A stretch of 64,000 nt of DNA. It comes from Fusibacter_D sp033549245 (GTDB taxonomy: Bacteria; Bacillota; Clostridia; Peptostreptococcales; Acidaminobacteraceae). Both the position numbers and the translations under genes were made by a program. Below are positions 34,639-43,293 of this stretch, one piece after another. The stretch lies in NCBI GenBank assembly GCA_033549245.1, contig JAWSUW010000001.1:1-64000 (forward strand), read 5' to 3'. Under the pieces are notes generated by a model. The model had not been told where the DNA came from, searched no databases, and was given only the letters and a program-made list of their open reading frames with translations. Every line of letters begins with the position of its first letter. Position 1 is the stretch's first letter.

Positions 34639-35649
34639 ATGAAAAAAATAATATTGGTACTGATTTTGATGGTCACACTTTCGCTAATGTCGGGGTGTGC
34701 ATCTGTCCTTGAAAAATATAACGGACCTGTGGATGAAAGCGACACAAGCACATTTGTGGTCACTGTAGCTCCGGGTTCGAGCACTACCGGTATAGCCAAT
34801 CTTTTGTATGAGGAAGGGTTGATTCAAAATGTCAACGCTTTCAAAGCAAAGGTAAAACTGCTTGAAGTGGACGGTCAGATGAAGGCGGGAGATTACATGC
34901 TCTCACCTTCTATGTCTGCCGAGACCATTATTGATAAACTGGTGGATGGAGAAATTTTCGTTGAAACCAACAAATTCACAATTCCTGAGGGCTATGAGAT
35001 CAGACAAATTGTCGACAAACTCGTGGAACAAGGTATTGTGGATCGTGATGTTTTCATGGATGTTCTCGAAAATCATCCTTTTGACTATGCTTTCCTCGAA
35101 GGTGTGGATCGAAGTAAAAAGCTTGAAGGCTACCTGTTCCCGGACACTTATGAAGTTCTAAAGAGTGCCGATGAGGTCGCAATAGTCGATAGAATGCTCA
35201 AAAGATTCGGTGAAGTATTCAAACCCGAGTATTATGATCGAGCAACGGAACTTGGTATGACGGTTGATGAAGTGGTGACACTGGCTTCCATCATTGAGCG
35301 TGAGGCTCGTGTGGCTGAAGAATTTGAAATCGTATCCAGCGTGTTTCATAACCGCATGGAAATCGGTATGGCACTACAGTCATGCGCTACGGTTCAATAC
35401 ATTTTACAGGAACGTAAACCTGTTTTGTCTTTTGCAGATACAGAGATTAAAGACCCATACAACACCTATATCAATGCGGGGCTTACTCCGTCACCTATAG
35501 CTTCACCGGGTGAACTTGCCATCAAGTCGGCTCTTTATCCCGCTGAAACAAATTATCTTTATTTTGTGACCACTGAAAAGAATGATGGCACCCACTACTT
35601 CAACGAAACACTAGCAGGTCACAACAGGGATGCCAAGAAGGGAAATTGA
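34639..35649 (+). CDS. mltG: Endolytic transglycosylase MltG (YceG-like), lipoprotein form
   Basis: A 336-residue enzyme that cuts nascent peptidoglycan strands outside the membrane. A LysM-like domain is followed by the YceG catalytic domain, with the active-site Glu in TLASIIEREARV and conserved YNTYINAGLTPSPIASPG. The N-terminus is a signal peptide ending in the lipobox LMSGC, so this copy is probably lipid-anchored, not a single-pass membrane protein as in E. coli. It overlaps the annotated region of trmR only if that gene starts early. Order matches Bacillus yrrL. Confidence 0.93.
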   Translation: MKKIILVLILMVTLSLMSGCASVLEKYNGPVDESDTSTFVVTVAPGSSTTGIANLLYEEGLIQNVNAFKAKVKLLEVDGQMKAGDYMLSPSMSAETIIDKLVDGEIFVETNKFTIPEGYEIRQIVDKLVEQGIVDRDVFMDVLENHPFDYAFLEGVDRSKKLEGYLFPDTYEVLKSADEVAIVDRMLKRFGEVFKPEYYDRATELGMTVDEVVTLASIIEREARVAEEFEIVSSVFHNRMEIGMALQSCATVQYILQERKPVLSFADTEIKDPYNTYINAGLTPSPIASPGELAIKSALYPAETNYLYFVTTEKNDGTHYFNETLAGHNRDAKKGN

Positions 35650-35653
35650 TGAC

Positions 35654-36325
35654 ATGTCCGACCACAACATAGTCGATGAGCACGTCGAACATTATATCAG
35701 GACACTACTGCCGAAATCCACTGGACTTTTAGGCGAGCTAGAACGTTATGCAGTTGAAAACCTGGTACCGATTGTTCAGCCTGAAATTGCCCAATACCTA
35801 AAAGTGCTGATGAAAGTTCAAAAGCCTGTTAGGATTTTAGAAATCGGTACTGCAATCGGTTATTCTGCGACACTTATGGCGGAGCAGATGGATCGAGGGG
35901 TAATCGAAACCATAGAACTGAAAATGGAAATGGTGGAGAAAGCCAGTGAGACCTTTGAAAAATTGAAACTCTACAAGCCGGATGTTGAAATTATACAACA
36001 CCATGGTGACGCCATATCCATCCTTGAGCAAATGAATGGTGAGTTTGACATGATCTTCATTGATGCTTCAAAAGGTCATTACAAAGCGTTTTTCGAGCTG
36101 TGTATGCCCATGTTGAAGCCGCGCGGACTGATTGTGTCGGACAATGTGCTTTACAAAGGTATGGTAGCCACCAATCTTTATCTGGTACGCAGAAAAATAA
36201 CTATAGTCAAAAGAATGAGAACCTATCTTGATTTCATATCCAATCACCCAGAACTCGACACAACAGTGCTGCCGATGGGAGATGGTTTGGCAATCAGTTA
36301 CAAAAAGGAGGCCGATGGCGCATGA
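35654..36325 (+). CDS. trmR: tRNA 5-hydroxyuridine methyltransferase (TrmR-like O-methyltransferase)
   Basis: A 223-residue SAM-dependent class I methyltransferase. The SAM loop is LEIGTAIGYSATLMAE, the acidic ribose residue is in VIETIELK, and the metal-binding/catalytic Asp is in FDMIFIDASKGHY. In Bacillus the syntenic gene yrrM (trmR) methylates 5-hydroxyuridine-34 of tRNAs to 5-methoxyuridine. The hydroxylation partner follows here (ATGA overlap), which supports the call. The ATG at 35654 after AAGAAGGG is chosen over 35630. Confidence 0.85.
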   Translation: MSDHNIVDEHVEHYIRTLLPKSTGLLGELERYAVENLVPIVQPEIAQYLKVLMKVQKPVRILEIGTAIGYSATLMAEQMDRGVIETIELKMEMVEKASETFEKLKLYKPDVEIIQHHGDAISILEQMNGEFDMIFIDASKGHYKAFFELCMPMLKPRGLIVSDNVLYKGMVATNLYLVRRKITIVKRMRTYLDFISNHPELDTTVLPMGDGLAISYKKEADGA

Positions 36326-37551
36326 AGCGCATTGAATTATTAGCGCCCGCAGGCGACTTACAAAAATTGAAATTCGCAATTCTTTACGGTGCTGACGCCG
36401 TGTATATCGGAGGTCAGGTATTTGGATTAAGAGCAGCTGCGAAGAATTTTTCATTTGAGGATATGAAAGAAGGAATCGCCTTCGCACATGAAAGAGGGAA
36501 GAAAGTATTTTTGACCCTCAATATAATTCCACACAATGAAGACATCCACTATTTGGAAGAATATATCAGCGCAATCAAGGACCTCGATTTGGATGCAGTC
36601 ATATTATCCGATCCAGGAACTTTGATGTTCGTGAAAAAGTATGCGCCAAATCTTGAAGTGCATCTGAGCACACAGGCAAACAACACCAACTATATGAGTG
36701 CGACGTTTTGGCACGAGCAAGGTGTTAAAAGAGTGATTCTCGCAAGAGAACTATCTTTTGATGAAATTGCCGAAATCAGAAAAAATACACCAATGACACT
36801 TGAATTCGAAGCTTTCATGCACGGTGCGATGTGCATATCCTATTCAGGCAGATGCCTCATCAGCAATTACATGACAGGGCGTGACGCAAACAGAGGTGCT
36901 TGTGCACAACCTTGCCGCTGGGAGTACAATCTTGTGGAAAAAACCAGACCGGATGAAAGTTATCCAGTGGTTGAAACCGAAGATGGCACATTTTTCTTCA
37001 ATTCAAAAGATTTGTGCACAATCAATATGGTTCCGGAGTTGATTCGTTCGGGCCTTGACAGTTTAAAAATAGAAGGACGAATGAAAAGTGTTTATTATGT
37101 GGCCAATGTGGTAAGAGCATACCGTAAAGCCATAGATACTTTCTATAAAGATCCTGAGAACTTCGTCTATGATCCAGAGTGGTTCGATGAGATCAAAAAA
37201 GCATCACACCGCGAGTTCACAAATGGTTTCTATACGGGAAAACCGGATCACAATTCCCAGCTTTACGGCTCGAGTGCCTATATCAGAAGCTATGATTTCA
37301 TCGGAGTTGTTGAGTCTTATGATGAAAAAACAAAAGTCGCGACAGTGGAACAAAGAAACAATTTCAAGGTCGGTGACAAAATTGAGATCATAGGACCGGA
37401 TTATTTCTATGCGGAGCAAATCATCGAGGAGATCATCAATTCAAAAGACGAGTCGGTCAAGGTGGCGCCTCATGCGCAACAAATCATACGTATTCCAATG
37501 GATGTTCCTGTGGAGCCGTATTATATACTCAGAAAAGCAAAGGAGAATTAG
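36322..37551 (+). CDS. U32-family tRNA hydroxylation protein (TrhP-like)
   Basis: A 409-residue peptidase U32-family protein. It has the family signature around EFEAFMHGAMCISYSGRC and four cysteines (C in MCISYSGRC, RGAC, AQPC), likely Fe-S ligands. TrhP proteins use prephenate-derived chemistry to make 5-hydroxyuridine at tRNA position 34. Coupling with trmR by a 4-base overlap gives a two-step modification unit. Only one U32 gene is here, while Bacillus has two (yrrN, yrrO). udk follows at once. Confidence 0.86.
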   Translation: MKRIELLAPAGDLQKLKFAILYGADAVYIGGQVFGLRAAAKNFSFEDMKEGIAFAHERGKKVFLTLNIIPHNEDIHYLEEYISAIKDLDLDAVILSDPGTLMFVKKYAPNLEVHLSTQANNTNYMSATFWHEQGVKRVILARELSFDEIAEIRKNTPMTLEFEAFMHGAMCISYSGRCLISNYMTGRDANRGACAQPCRWEYNLVEKTRPDESYPVVETEDGTFFFNSKDLCTINMVPELIRSGLDSLKIEGRMKSVYYVANVVRAYRKAIDTFYKDPENFVYDPEWFDEIKKASHREFTNGFYTGKPDHNSQLYGSSAYIRSYDFIGVVESYDEKTKVATVEQRNNFKVGDKIEIIGPDYFYAEQIIEEIINSKDESVKVAPHAQQIIRIPMDVPVEPYYILRKAKEN

Positions 37552-37552
37552 A

Positions 37553-38182
37553 ATGGGCAAGCCTATCGTTATCGGGGTTTCCGGAGGTACGGGTTCTGGA
37601 AAAAGCACTGTGGCACAATCCATATTTCAGTCGCTTCCGGATGAGAACATCCTGATTTTGGAACAAGATGCTTATTACAAGGACCAAAGTCATTTGTCCT
37701 ATGAGGAACGAATCAAGACCAATTACGACCATCCTATGGCGTTTGATACGGATTTGCTCATTGAACATATAAAGCTGTTATGCGATCATAAACCCATTCA
37801 AAAACCCATATACAATTTCGCCAACCACAACCGCGAAAAAGATTCCATTTTGGTTTATCCGCGTGAGATCATCATCTTGGAAGGCATCATGATTCTCGAG
37901 GACAAACGACTCAGAAAATTGATGGATATCAAGATTTTCGTAGACACTGATGCCGATGTGAGAATCATCAGAAGAATCACTCGTGACATCAATGAACGCG
38001 GGAGAACACTGGAATCGGTAATCGAGCAATATCTCACCACGGTAAAACCGGCACATGAGCAATTTATTGAACCAATGAAGAAATATGCGGATATCATCAT
38101 ACCAGAAGGTGGATACAACAAAGTGGCCATTGATCTGATGACTACAAAAGTGCTATCCATCATCAACTCAAAGAATCAGTAA
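37553..38182 (+). CDS. udk: Uridine kinase
   Basis: A 209-residue P-loop kinase phosphorylating uridine and cytidine for pyrimidine salvage. Walker A is GVSGGTGSGKSTVA, with a DAYYKDQSHL substrate loop and a DHPMAFD motif following. The ATG at 37553 comes after AGGAG (37541-37545). Longer frames upstream run through the U32 gene and are not credible. The position after the U32 gene matches Bacillus. greA is missing next; a PilT-like gene stands in its place. Confidence 0.95.
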   Translation: MGKPIVIGVSGGTGSGKSTVAQSIFQSLPDENILILEQDAYYKDQSHLSYEERIKTNYDHPMAFDTDLLIEHIKLLCDHKPIQKPIYNFANHNREKDSILVYPREIIILEGIMILEDKRLRKLMDIKIFVDTDADVRIIRRITRDINERGRTLESVIEQYLTTVKPAHEQFIEPMKKYADIIIPEGGYNKVAIDLMTTKVLSIINSKNQ

Positions 38183-38192
38183 GGCGGCTCAA

Positions 38193-39254
38193 ATGATCAA
38201 TCAAATGATTAGAAATGCAGTGGAAAAAGAGGCAACCAATATTCATATCGCACCAGGGGCAGGACCATTGATTCGTGTGAATGGCAAAGTGAAGGCGCTT
38301 GATGATGAGCAAATCATGTCACATGATCATGTCATGTCTGTTTTGAATGAACTTTGCACTGAAGCGCAACTGGATGCTTTAAATCAAAACGGTGAACTTT
38401 ATTTCGGATATTCCATACCTGAAGTGGGAAGGTTCAGAGTCAACGTTCTCAAGCAAAGAGGTTCATACAGTTTGTCGATTCGAATTTTGAAACTCGTGAT
38501 TCCGGACAAGTCGGAACTTGGACTTCCCGAACATTTGTATGAGCTTCTTGAAAAGGGACAAGGTCTATTTTTGGTCAGCGGCGCATCTGGAACCGGAAGG
38601 TCCACTACCATCGCTTCCCTCATTCAACATATCAATTCCACCAAACGCGTCCACATCATGACGATTGAATCTCCGATTGAGTACCTGTTCAAACATGACA
38701 AATCTATAGTGATCCAAAGAGATGTCGGAACAGATTGCGTCGACTTTTATGAAGGTCTGAGCAGTGCGATGCTTCATGATCCGGATGTCATTATGATTTC
38801 CGAAATCAACTCTGAACGCATGCAAGATTTGGCGTTAAAACTTGCTGAAGCGGGTAAACTAGTCATAGCGGGATACTCGGGAAACAATGCGATCTCAGCA
38901 CTTGGTGGTTTTCTTTTTTCCGAGCAAGCAGAGCGTAAACAAATCAGAAAGCATAAATTGGCTTCGGTATTGCTCGGTATCATTTCTCAACAACTTGTTC
39001 CAAGTAAAGATCAAGATATCAGGCTGCTCGGTTATGAGCTTTTGCTGATGAACAATGTGGTCAAATCAAATATCATTTCCGATAATTTGGCTGAAATACA
39101 AAACACTTTGATTGCCGGAAGAAGACAAGGCATGGTATCCATGGACGCGTGTCTTTATGAGATGTTTTCATGTGGTGCCATCACTAGGGATACTTTGTAT
39201 CGGTACTGTACAGACACCGAAGTGGTGAAACGGCTCGAGAAGTCAATCATATAG
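38193..39254 (+). CDS. Degenerate PilT-like protein (Walker-A lysine replaced)
   Basis: A 353-residue protein collinear with PilT over its whole length (N-terminal PAS-like domain, then RecA-like ATPase core). Key elements are altered: Walker A is GASGTGRST with Arg136 in place of Lys, Walker B reads DVIMISEIN and not DVILIGEMRD, and the His box STLHT is replaced by AGYSG (about 226-230). It is likely a poor or inactive ATPase with a structural or regulatory role in pilus retraction. AAGGCGG precedes the ATG. It sits between udk and aroK, far from the pilus cluster. Confidence 0.85.
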   Translation: MINQMIRNAVEKEATNIHIAPGAGPLIRVNGKVKALDDEQIMSHDHVMSVLNELCTEAQLDALNQNGELYFGYSIPEVGRFRVNVLKQRGSYSLSIRILKLVIPDKSELGLPEHLYELLEKGQGLFLVSGASGTGRSTTIASLIQHINSTKRVHIMTIESPIEYLFKHDKSIVIQRDVGTDCVDFYEGLSSAMLHDPDVIMISEINSERMQDLALKLAEAGKLVIAGYSGNNAISALGGFLFSEQAERKQIRKHKLASVLLGIISQQLVPSKDQDIRLLGYELLLMNNVVKSNIISDNLAEIQNTLIAGRRQGMVSMDACLYEMFSCGAITRDTLYRYCTDTEVVKRLEKSII

Positions 39255-39263
39255 GAGCATATT

Positions 39264-39761
39264 ATGAATAATTTGATTCTTATAGGAATGATGGGATCGG
39301 GAAAATCCACTATCGGAAGGGCTATCGCTGATAAACTCGGATGGAAACATCTTGATACCGACAAAATGATCGAGGATATGCAAGGGATGACTATCAGAGA
39401 AATCTTTGATCGCTATGGTGAAAGTCATTTCAGGTCACTTGAGGCAAAATTGGTCGAACAGCTGAAGACGGTGGAGTCCACTGTTATCTCAACGGGTGGG
39501 GGAATCATACTCAATCACTTGAATACAATGGTGTTAAAAGAAATGGGGCTTATCGTTTATTTGCGAGCACTTCCCAAAACACTTAATGCCAATCTTGAAG
39601 GGCATACTAAGAGCAGACCGCTACTTGACCATCAGAGCATTGAGGTTATTTATAAGGTTCGAGATCCGCTTTATCGGAATTCTGCCGAACTTGTGATTGA
39701 CACAGATTCACTTAACAATCAGGAAATAATTGATGTGATTTCACATCGTTTGAAGGGGTGA
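39264..39761 (+). CDS. aroK: Shikimate kinase
   Basis: A 165-residue P-loop enzyme phosphorylating shikimate in aromatic amino acid synthesis. Walker A is GMMGSGKSTIGRA. The shikimate-binding DTDKMIED, FRSLEAKL and STGGGIIL segments are present. GGAG precedes the ATG. aroQ follows after 4 bases, giving a two-gene chorismate pathway unit. Confidence 0.95.
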   Translation: MNNLILIGMMGSGKSTIGRAIADKLGWKHLDTDKMIEDMQGMTIREIFDRYGESHFRSLEAKLVEQLKTVESTVISTGGGIILNHLNTMVLKEMGLIVYLRALPKTLNANLEGHTKSRPLLDHQSIEVIYKVRDPLYRNSAELVIDTDSLNNQEIIDVISHRLKG

Positions 39762-39765
39762 GGTC

Positions 39766-40194
39766 ATGAAAGTGCTTGTAATTCAGGGACCTAATCTGAA
39801 TCGATTGGGAAAAAGAACCGAATTCCATTATGGAGCAATGACCCTTGAGATGTTAAACAGTGAAATCCATGATTATGGCAAGTCGATTGGAATATATACA
39901 GATTTTCTCCAGTCCAATCACGAAGGACAACTAATCGATTGGATCCATGAGTCTGAGCAAAAGTATGATGCGGTTTTGATCAACCCTGGAGCTTTTACCC
40001 ATTACAGCTACGCGATTCGGGATGCCATCGAAAGTGTCGATATCCCATTTGTCGAAGTCCATCTTTCCAACATTTATGAACGTGAAACTTTCAGACATGT
40101 ATCTGTGATCGCACCCGTGTGCAGAAAACAGGTTTATGGAATGAAGGAGAAGAGTTACTTTGAAGCATTGGATTATTTAAGGACATTGCTATAA
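39766..40194 (+). CDS. aroQ: 3-dehydroquinate dehydratase, type II
   Basis: A 142-residue dodecameric dehydratase converting 3-dehydroquinate to 3-dehydroshikimate. Signatures are IQGPNLNRLGKR, the active-site Tyr in EFHYGAMT, INPGAFTHYSYA and VEVHLSNIYERE. It is translationally close to aroK. The typical family His near the C-terminus occurs within FRHVSVIAP. Confidence 0.95.
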   Translation: MKVLVIQGPNLNRLGKRTEFHYGAMTLEMLNSEIHDYGKSIGIYTDFLQSNHEGQLIDWIHESEQKYDAVLINPGAFTHYSYAIRDAIESVDIPFVEVHLSNIYERETFRHVSVIAPVCRKQVYGMKEKSYFEALDYLRTLL

Positions 40195-40233
40195 CGGAAT
40201 ACTTCTGATAAAATTTTATTGATAATAGCATTC

Positions 40234-40263
40234 TTGACAATCCATAGGATTTATAAGTATAAT
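40234..40263 (+). promoter_or_regulatory. Sigma-A promoter of efp
   Basis: TTGACA (40234-40239), an 18-bp spacer, then TATAAT (40258-40263). Both hexamers match consensus. It is about 35 bases upstream of the efp start codon. Confidence 0.82.
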
Positions 40264-40301
40264 AAATGGTGGTTTACAATTGAATATATTTGGAGGTTAG
40301 C

Positions 40302-40859
40302 ATGATAGCTGCGAGTGATTTTAGAAAAGGGGTTACATTTGAAATAAACGGCGAACCTTTTGTAGTTGTAGATTTTCAACACGTAAAGCCTGGTAAGGGT
40401 GCTGCGTTTGTTAGGACCAAGTACAAAAGTTTGTTGAACGGTACCATCAGAGAGCAAGCGTTCAACCCGTCTGAAAAATTCCCAAGAGCACATATTGAGA
40501 CTAAAGAAATGCAGTATTTATACAGTGAAGGCGATTTGTATTATTTCATGGACAATGAGACATATGATCAAATTCCACTCTCTGCTGAACAAGTTGAGGA
40601 TGCGATTCTTTATATCAAAGAAAACGACAACGCTACACTTAAGTTTTACAAAGGCAAGTGTTTCCTTGTTGAGCCGCCTAACTTTGTAATTTTGATAGTC
40701 ACTGAATCCGAGCCAGGTGTAAAAGGTGACACAGCTACAAACGTCACTAAGAAAGCAATCGTTGAAACCGGTGCTGAGATCTATGTGCCGACGTTTGTCA
40801 ACGAAGGCGACAAGATCAAGATCGACACACGTACCGGCGAGTACTTGTCGAGAGCATAA
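40302..40859 (+). CDS. efp: Elongation factor P
   Basis: A 185-residue tRNA-mimic that relieves ribosome stalling at polyproline. The KOW-like N-terminal domain contains VKPGKGAAFVRTKYK, with the tip lysine modified in other species, and the C-terminal OB domain ends VNEGDKIKIDTRTGEYLSR. The length is standard. GGAGG (40292-40296) places the start at 40302, not at a TTG at 40290. It has its own strong promoter. Confidence 0.97.
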   Translation: MIAASDFRKGVTFEINGEPFVVVDFQHVKPGKGAAFVRTKYKSLLNGTIREQAFNPSEKFPRAHIETKEMQYLYSEGDLYYFMDNETYDQIPLSAEQVEDAILYIKENDNATLKFYKGKCFLVEPPNFVILIVTESEPGVKGDTATNVTKKAIVETGAEIYVPTFVNEGDKIKIDTRTGEYLSRA

Positions 40860-40916
40860 ATGTTTAACTCAGCTAACGCTGTTTTAATAAAAAATACCCA
40901 CTAAGGAGGGAAACAC

Positions 40917-41393
40917 ATGAGCTATATGCATGAAAGAGTTGCTTATCTTAAGGGATTGGCAGAAGGCATGGAAGTGGATAAGGACTCGAAAGAGGGCAAA
41001 TTGTTGCTTCAAATCATCGACGTACTCGAAGACTTTGCCGAAGAAGTAGAGGAAGTCTATGATGAATTGGATGACCTTAGTGACGCAATCGTCGAGCTTG
41101 ACGAATATGTGGATTCCATCGACGAAGATCTGTCTGACATTGAAGATGAGTTTTATGACTTAGACGATGAAGATGACGATTTTGATGACGATTACGAAGA
41201 AGTTGAGTGTCCTGAATGTGGGGAAAGCGTTTTTGTTGAAAGTCAATTGATTGACAAAGGCGAAGAAGTGGAATGCCCAAGTTGTGGTGTCATAATTGAA
41301 TTTTCTGATGATTGTGAATGCTGCGGCGATGAAGACTGCAAATGTTGTGAAGATGAAGAAGCAGAAGCAGAAGCAGAAGCAGAAGACAAGTAA
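40917..41393 (+). CDS. CD1247-type acidic zinc-ribbon protein
   Basis: A 158-residue highly acidic protein. The N-terminal helical part (ERVAYLKGLAEGMEVDKDSK) matches the family named after Clostridioides CD1247, usually found near efp. A zinc ribbon CPECGES...CPSCG follows, then a Cys cluster CECCGDEDCKCC and a simple AEAEAEAE tail encoded by four GAAGCA repeats (41358-41381). The function is unknown. AAGGAGGG precedes the ATG. Confidence 0.82.
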   Translation: MSYMHERVAYLKGLAEGMEVDKDSKEGKLLLQIIDVLEDFAEEVEEVYDELDDLSDAIVELDEYVDSIDEDLSDIEDEFYDLDDEDDDFDDDYEEVECPECGESVFVESQLIDKGEEVECPSCGVIIEFSDDCECCGDEDCKCCEDEEAEAEAEAEDK

Positions 41394-41401
41394 GAATGTA
41401 G

Positions 41402-41433
41402 ACCCTGTCGTGGGAAACCATGATGGGGTTTTT
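41402..41433 (+). terminator. Intrinsic terminator after the efp unit
   Basis: A 12-bp stem, ACCCTGTCGTGG (41402-41413) with CCATGATGGGGT (41418-41429), a GAAA tetraloop, and TTTTT after. The stem contains G-U pairs but no mismatch. Confidence 0.88.
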
Positions 41434-41529
41434 CACTTTTATTTGTATTAAAACGCCAACTTTGTTATAATTGATATGACTATTAATGAGTTTATTAAAT
41501 TGATAAGATAGATGGATTGGGAGGCTTAT

Positions 41530-41901
41530 ATGGCTGAAAATATGACTATTGATTCTTTAAAACACGGCAACGTGAACATCGCTGATGATGTAATAGGTGT
41601 AATCGCATCGATTGCTGCTTCGGAGATTGAAGGAATCAAAGGACTTAGTGGTACACTTTCTGAAGAAGTTATGGAAATTATGGGTAAGAAGACTTTTCAT
41701 AAAGGTGTTTATGTCGAAATGGAGAACAACATTGCGACAGTAAATCTTAGCGTTGTCATGGATTATGGCACGAAGATCGACGACACTGCAGTACTTGTAC
41801 AGGAAAACGTGAAGCTTGCCATCGAGTCCATGACAGGTGTACAGGTTGCGGCTGTGAATGTCACAGTTGAGAACATCATTATTAAAAAAGAAAATAAGTA
41901 A
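41530..41901 (+). CDS. Asp23/Gls24 family envelope stress protein
   Basis: A 123-residue protein of the Asp23/Gls24 (YqhY) family: VIGVIASIAASEIEGIKGL, FHKGVYVEM, VNLSVVMDYG and AVNVTVENI are typical. YqhY-type members sit beside nusB and affect lipid metabolism in Bacillus. GGGAGG (41519-41524) sets the ATG at 41530; the ATG at 41512 lies before it. nusB follows after 57 bases. Confidence 0.92.
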   Translation: MAENMTIDSLKHGNVNIADDVIGVIASIAASEIEGIKGLSGTLSEEVMEIMGKKTFHKGVYVEMENNIATVNLSVVMDYGTKIDDTAVLVQENVKLAIESMTGVQVAAVNVTVENIIIKKENK

Positions 41902-41958
41902 GAAAGTTTGAAAAGACTGGCTTCATTGAAGTTGGTCATTTTCATGTAAGGAGGATAC

Positions 41959-42354
41959 ATGAATCGCGCAAGAAGTCGTGAGGTTGTTATGGAAATAATG
42001 TATCAGATGGAAATCCATAAAACGTATGAAATGGACGATATGGAAAAGTTTTTGGTGCATTATGAGGAAGTTCTGGATCTACCGTACATCCATAGATTGG
42101 TAGAGTTGTGGCTGACCCATCGTAGTGACGTGGAAGGCAAGATCACCGAACATCTTAAGGGTTGGAAACTCGATCGTATCGCCAAAATTGATTTGGCCAT
42201 ATTGAGACTAGGCATCACTGAGCTTATTTATGCTGATGATATTCCTAGAAAAGTCAGTATAAATGAGGCGGTCAATTTGGCTAAAAAGTATGTCGATGAA
42301 AAATCGGGTAAATTTGTCAATGGTGTACTCAGTCATTTCGCAGAAGAGGAATAA
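41959..42354 (+). CDS. nusB: Transcription antitermination factor NusB
   Basis: A 131-residue all-helical protein that binds boxA RNA with S10 during rRNA transcription. It starts with MNRARSREVVMEIMYQME, and the C-terminal AILRLGITELIY and SINEAVNLAKKYVDEKSGKF (in part) are diagnostic. AAGGAGG precedes the ATG. The TsaD-like gene follows after 3 bases. Confidence 0.95.
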   Translation: MNRARSREVVMEIMYQMEIHKTYEMDDMEKFLVHYEEVLDLPYIHRLVELWLTHRSDVEGKITEHLKGWKLDRIAKIDLAILRLGITELIYADDIPRKVSINEAVNLAKKYVDEKSGKFVNGVLSHFAEEE

Positions 42355-42357
42355 ATT

Positions 42358-43290
42358 ATGATACTTGGCATTGATACAAGTTGTTACACGACCTCCTTCA
42401 TAGTGTTGTCAATTGAAACAGGAGAAATTCTTTTTGAGGACAACAGAATGCTGAAAGTGAAGAATGGAGAACGTGGATTGCGTCAATCCGAAGGTTTTTT
42501 CATGCACTCAGGACAATTGACTGAAATATTTGAAAAAATGTCTCGTCAGTTACCTGTTGCTGGATTAAAAGCAATCGCACTAAGCAGTAAACCCAGAAAT
42601 ATAGAAGATTCCTATATGCCAGTATTTCATGCTGGTCTTTTGTTTTGCAGGAATATTTCAAATGCACTTGGTATTCCACTTTATGAGTTTTCGCATCAGG
42701 AAGGTCACATCAAAGCAGCACTTAAGACGTGTGGACTGGATGATGAGCCTTCTCATTTTATTTCTATGCACCTTTCAGGTGGCACAACTGAACTATTGGA
42801 TGTGAAAAATGAGGGTGATAGATATGAAATTAATATCATAGGTAGAACACTGGATATCAATTTCGGTCAATTGATTGATCGGATCGGTGTGAAACTCGGA
42901 CTCCCCTTTCCAGCAGGAAGAGCGATGGATGAACTTGCAGGAACTTCAGATTGTGAAGCATTCTTTAAGGTCGATTTCAAATTCCATGAGGATTTCAATA
43001 TTTCGGGACTGGAAAACAAATATACGCAGATGATGGAAACACATGAACCGGCATATGTCTGTAAGCACATTTTCAACACGATTGGCAGAGTGCTCGAACT
43101 ATGGATCAAAGATAGGGAAGAGAACATACCAATCATACTGGCAGGTGGTGTGGCATCCAATAGGATCATCAAAACCTATCTTGGACAAAATGACAGATAT
43201 GGATCTGTCTATTTCGCCAGTCCAGACTATTCGAGAGACAACGCACTAGGAATTGCCGAGCTGGGTAGAGCAAGGTATTGGAGGAGATAA
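42358..43290 (+). CDS. TsaD/Kae1-like paralogue (peptidase M22 fold)
   Basis: A 310-residue ASKHA protein related to TsaD, which makes t6A in tRNA, but shorter and divergent. It starts MILGIDTSCYTTSF and keeps the metal pair in HQEGHIKAAL (about residues 113-117) and LAGGVASNRII. The usual SGGHTxL loop reads SGGTTEL, losing a histidine. Related genes often sit after nusB in Clostridia and are auto-annotated as O-sialoglycoprotein endopeptidase. A bona fide tsaD is probably elsewhere. Function unknown. Confidence 0.82.
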   Translation: MILGIDTSCYTTSFIVLSIETGEILFEDNRMLKVKNGERGLRQSEGFFMHSGQLTEIFEKMSRQLPVAGLKAIALSSKPRNIEDSYMPVFHAGLLFCRNISNALGIPLYEFSHQEGHIKAALKTCGLDDEPSHFISMHLSGGTTELLDVKNEGDRYEINIIGRTLDINFGQLIDRIGVKLGLPFPAGRAMDELAGTSDCEAFFKVDFKFHEDFNISGLENKYTQMMETHEPAYVCKHIFNTIGRVLELWIKDREENIPIILAGGVASNRIIKTYLGQNDRYGSVYFASPDYSRDNALGIAELGRARYWRR

Positions 43291-43293
43291 GAC

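Noticed and set aside
38193..39254. Pseudogene of pilT
   Set aside because: The frame is full length with a good ribosome binding site and no frameshift; the substitutions are concentrated at catalytic motifs, so a neofunctionalised paralogue is more likely.
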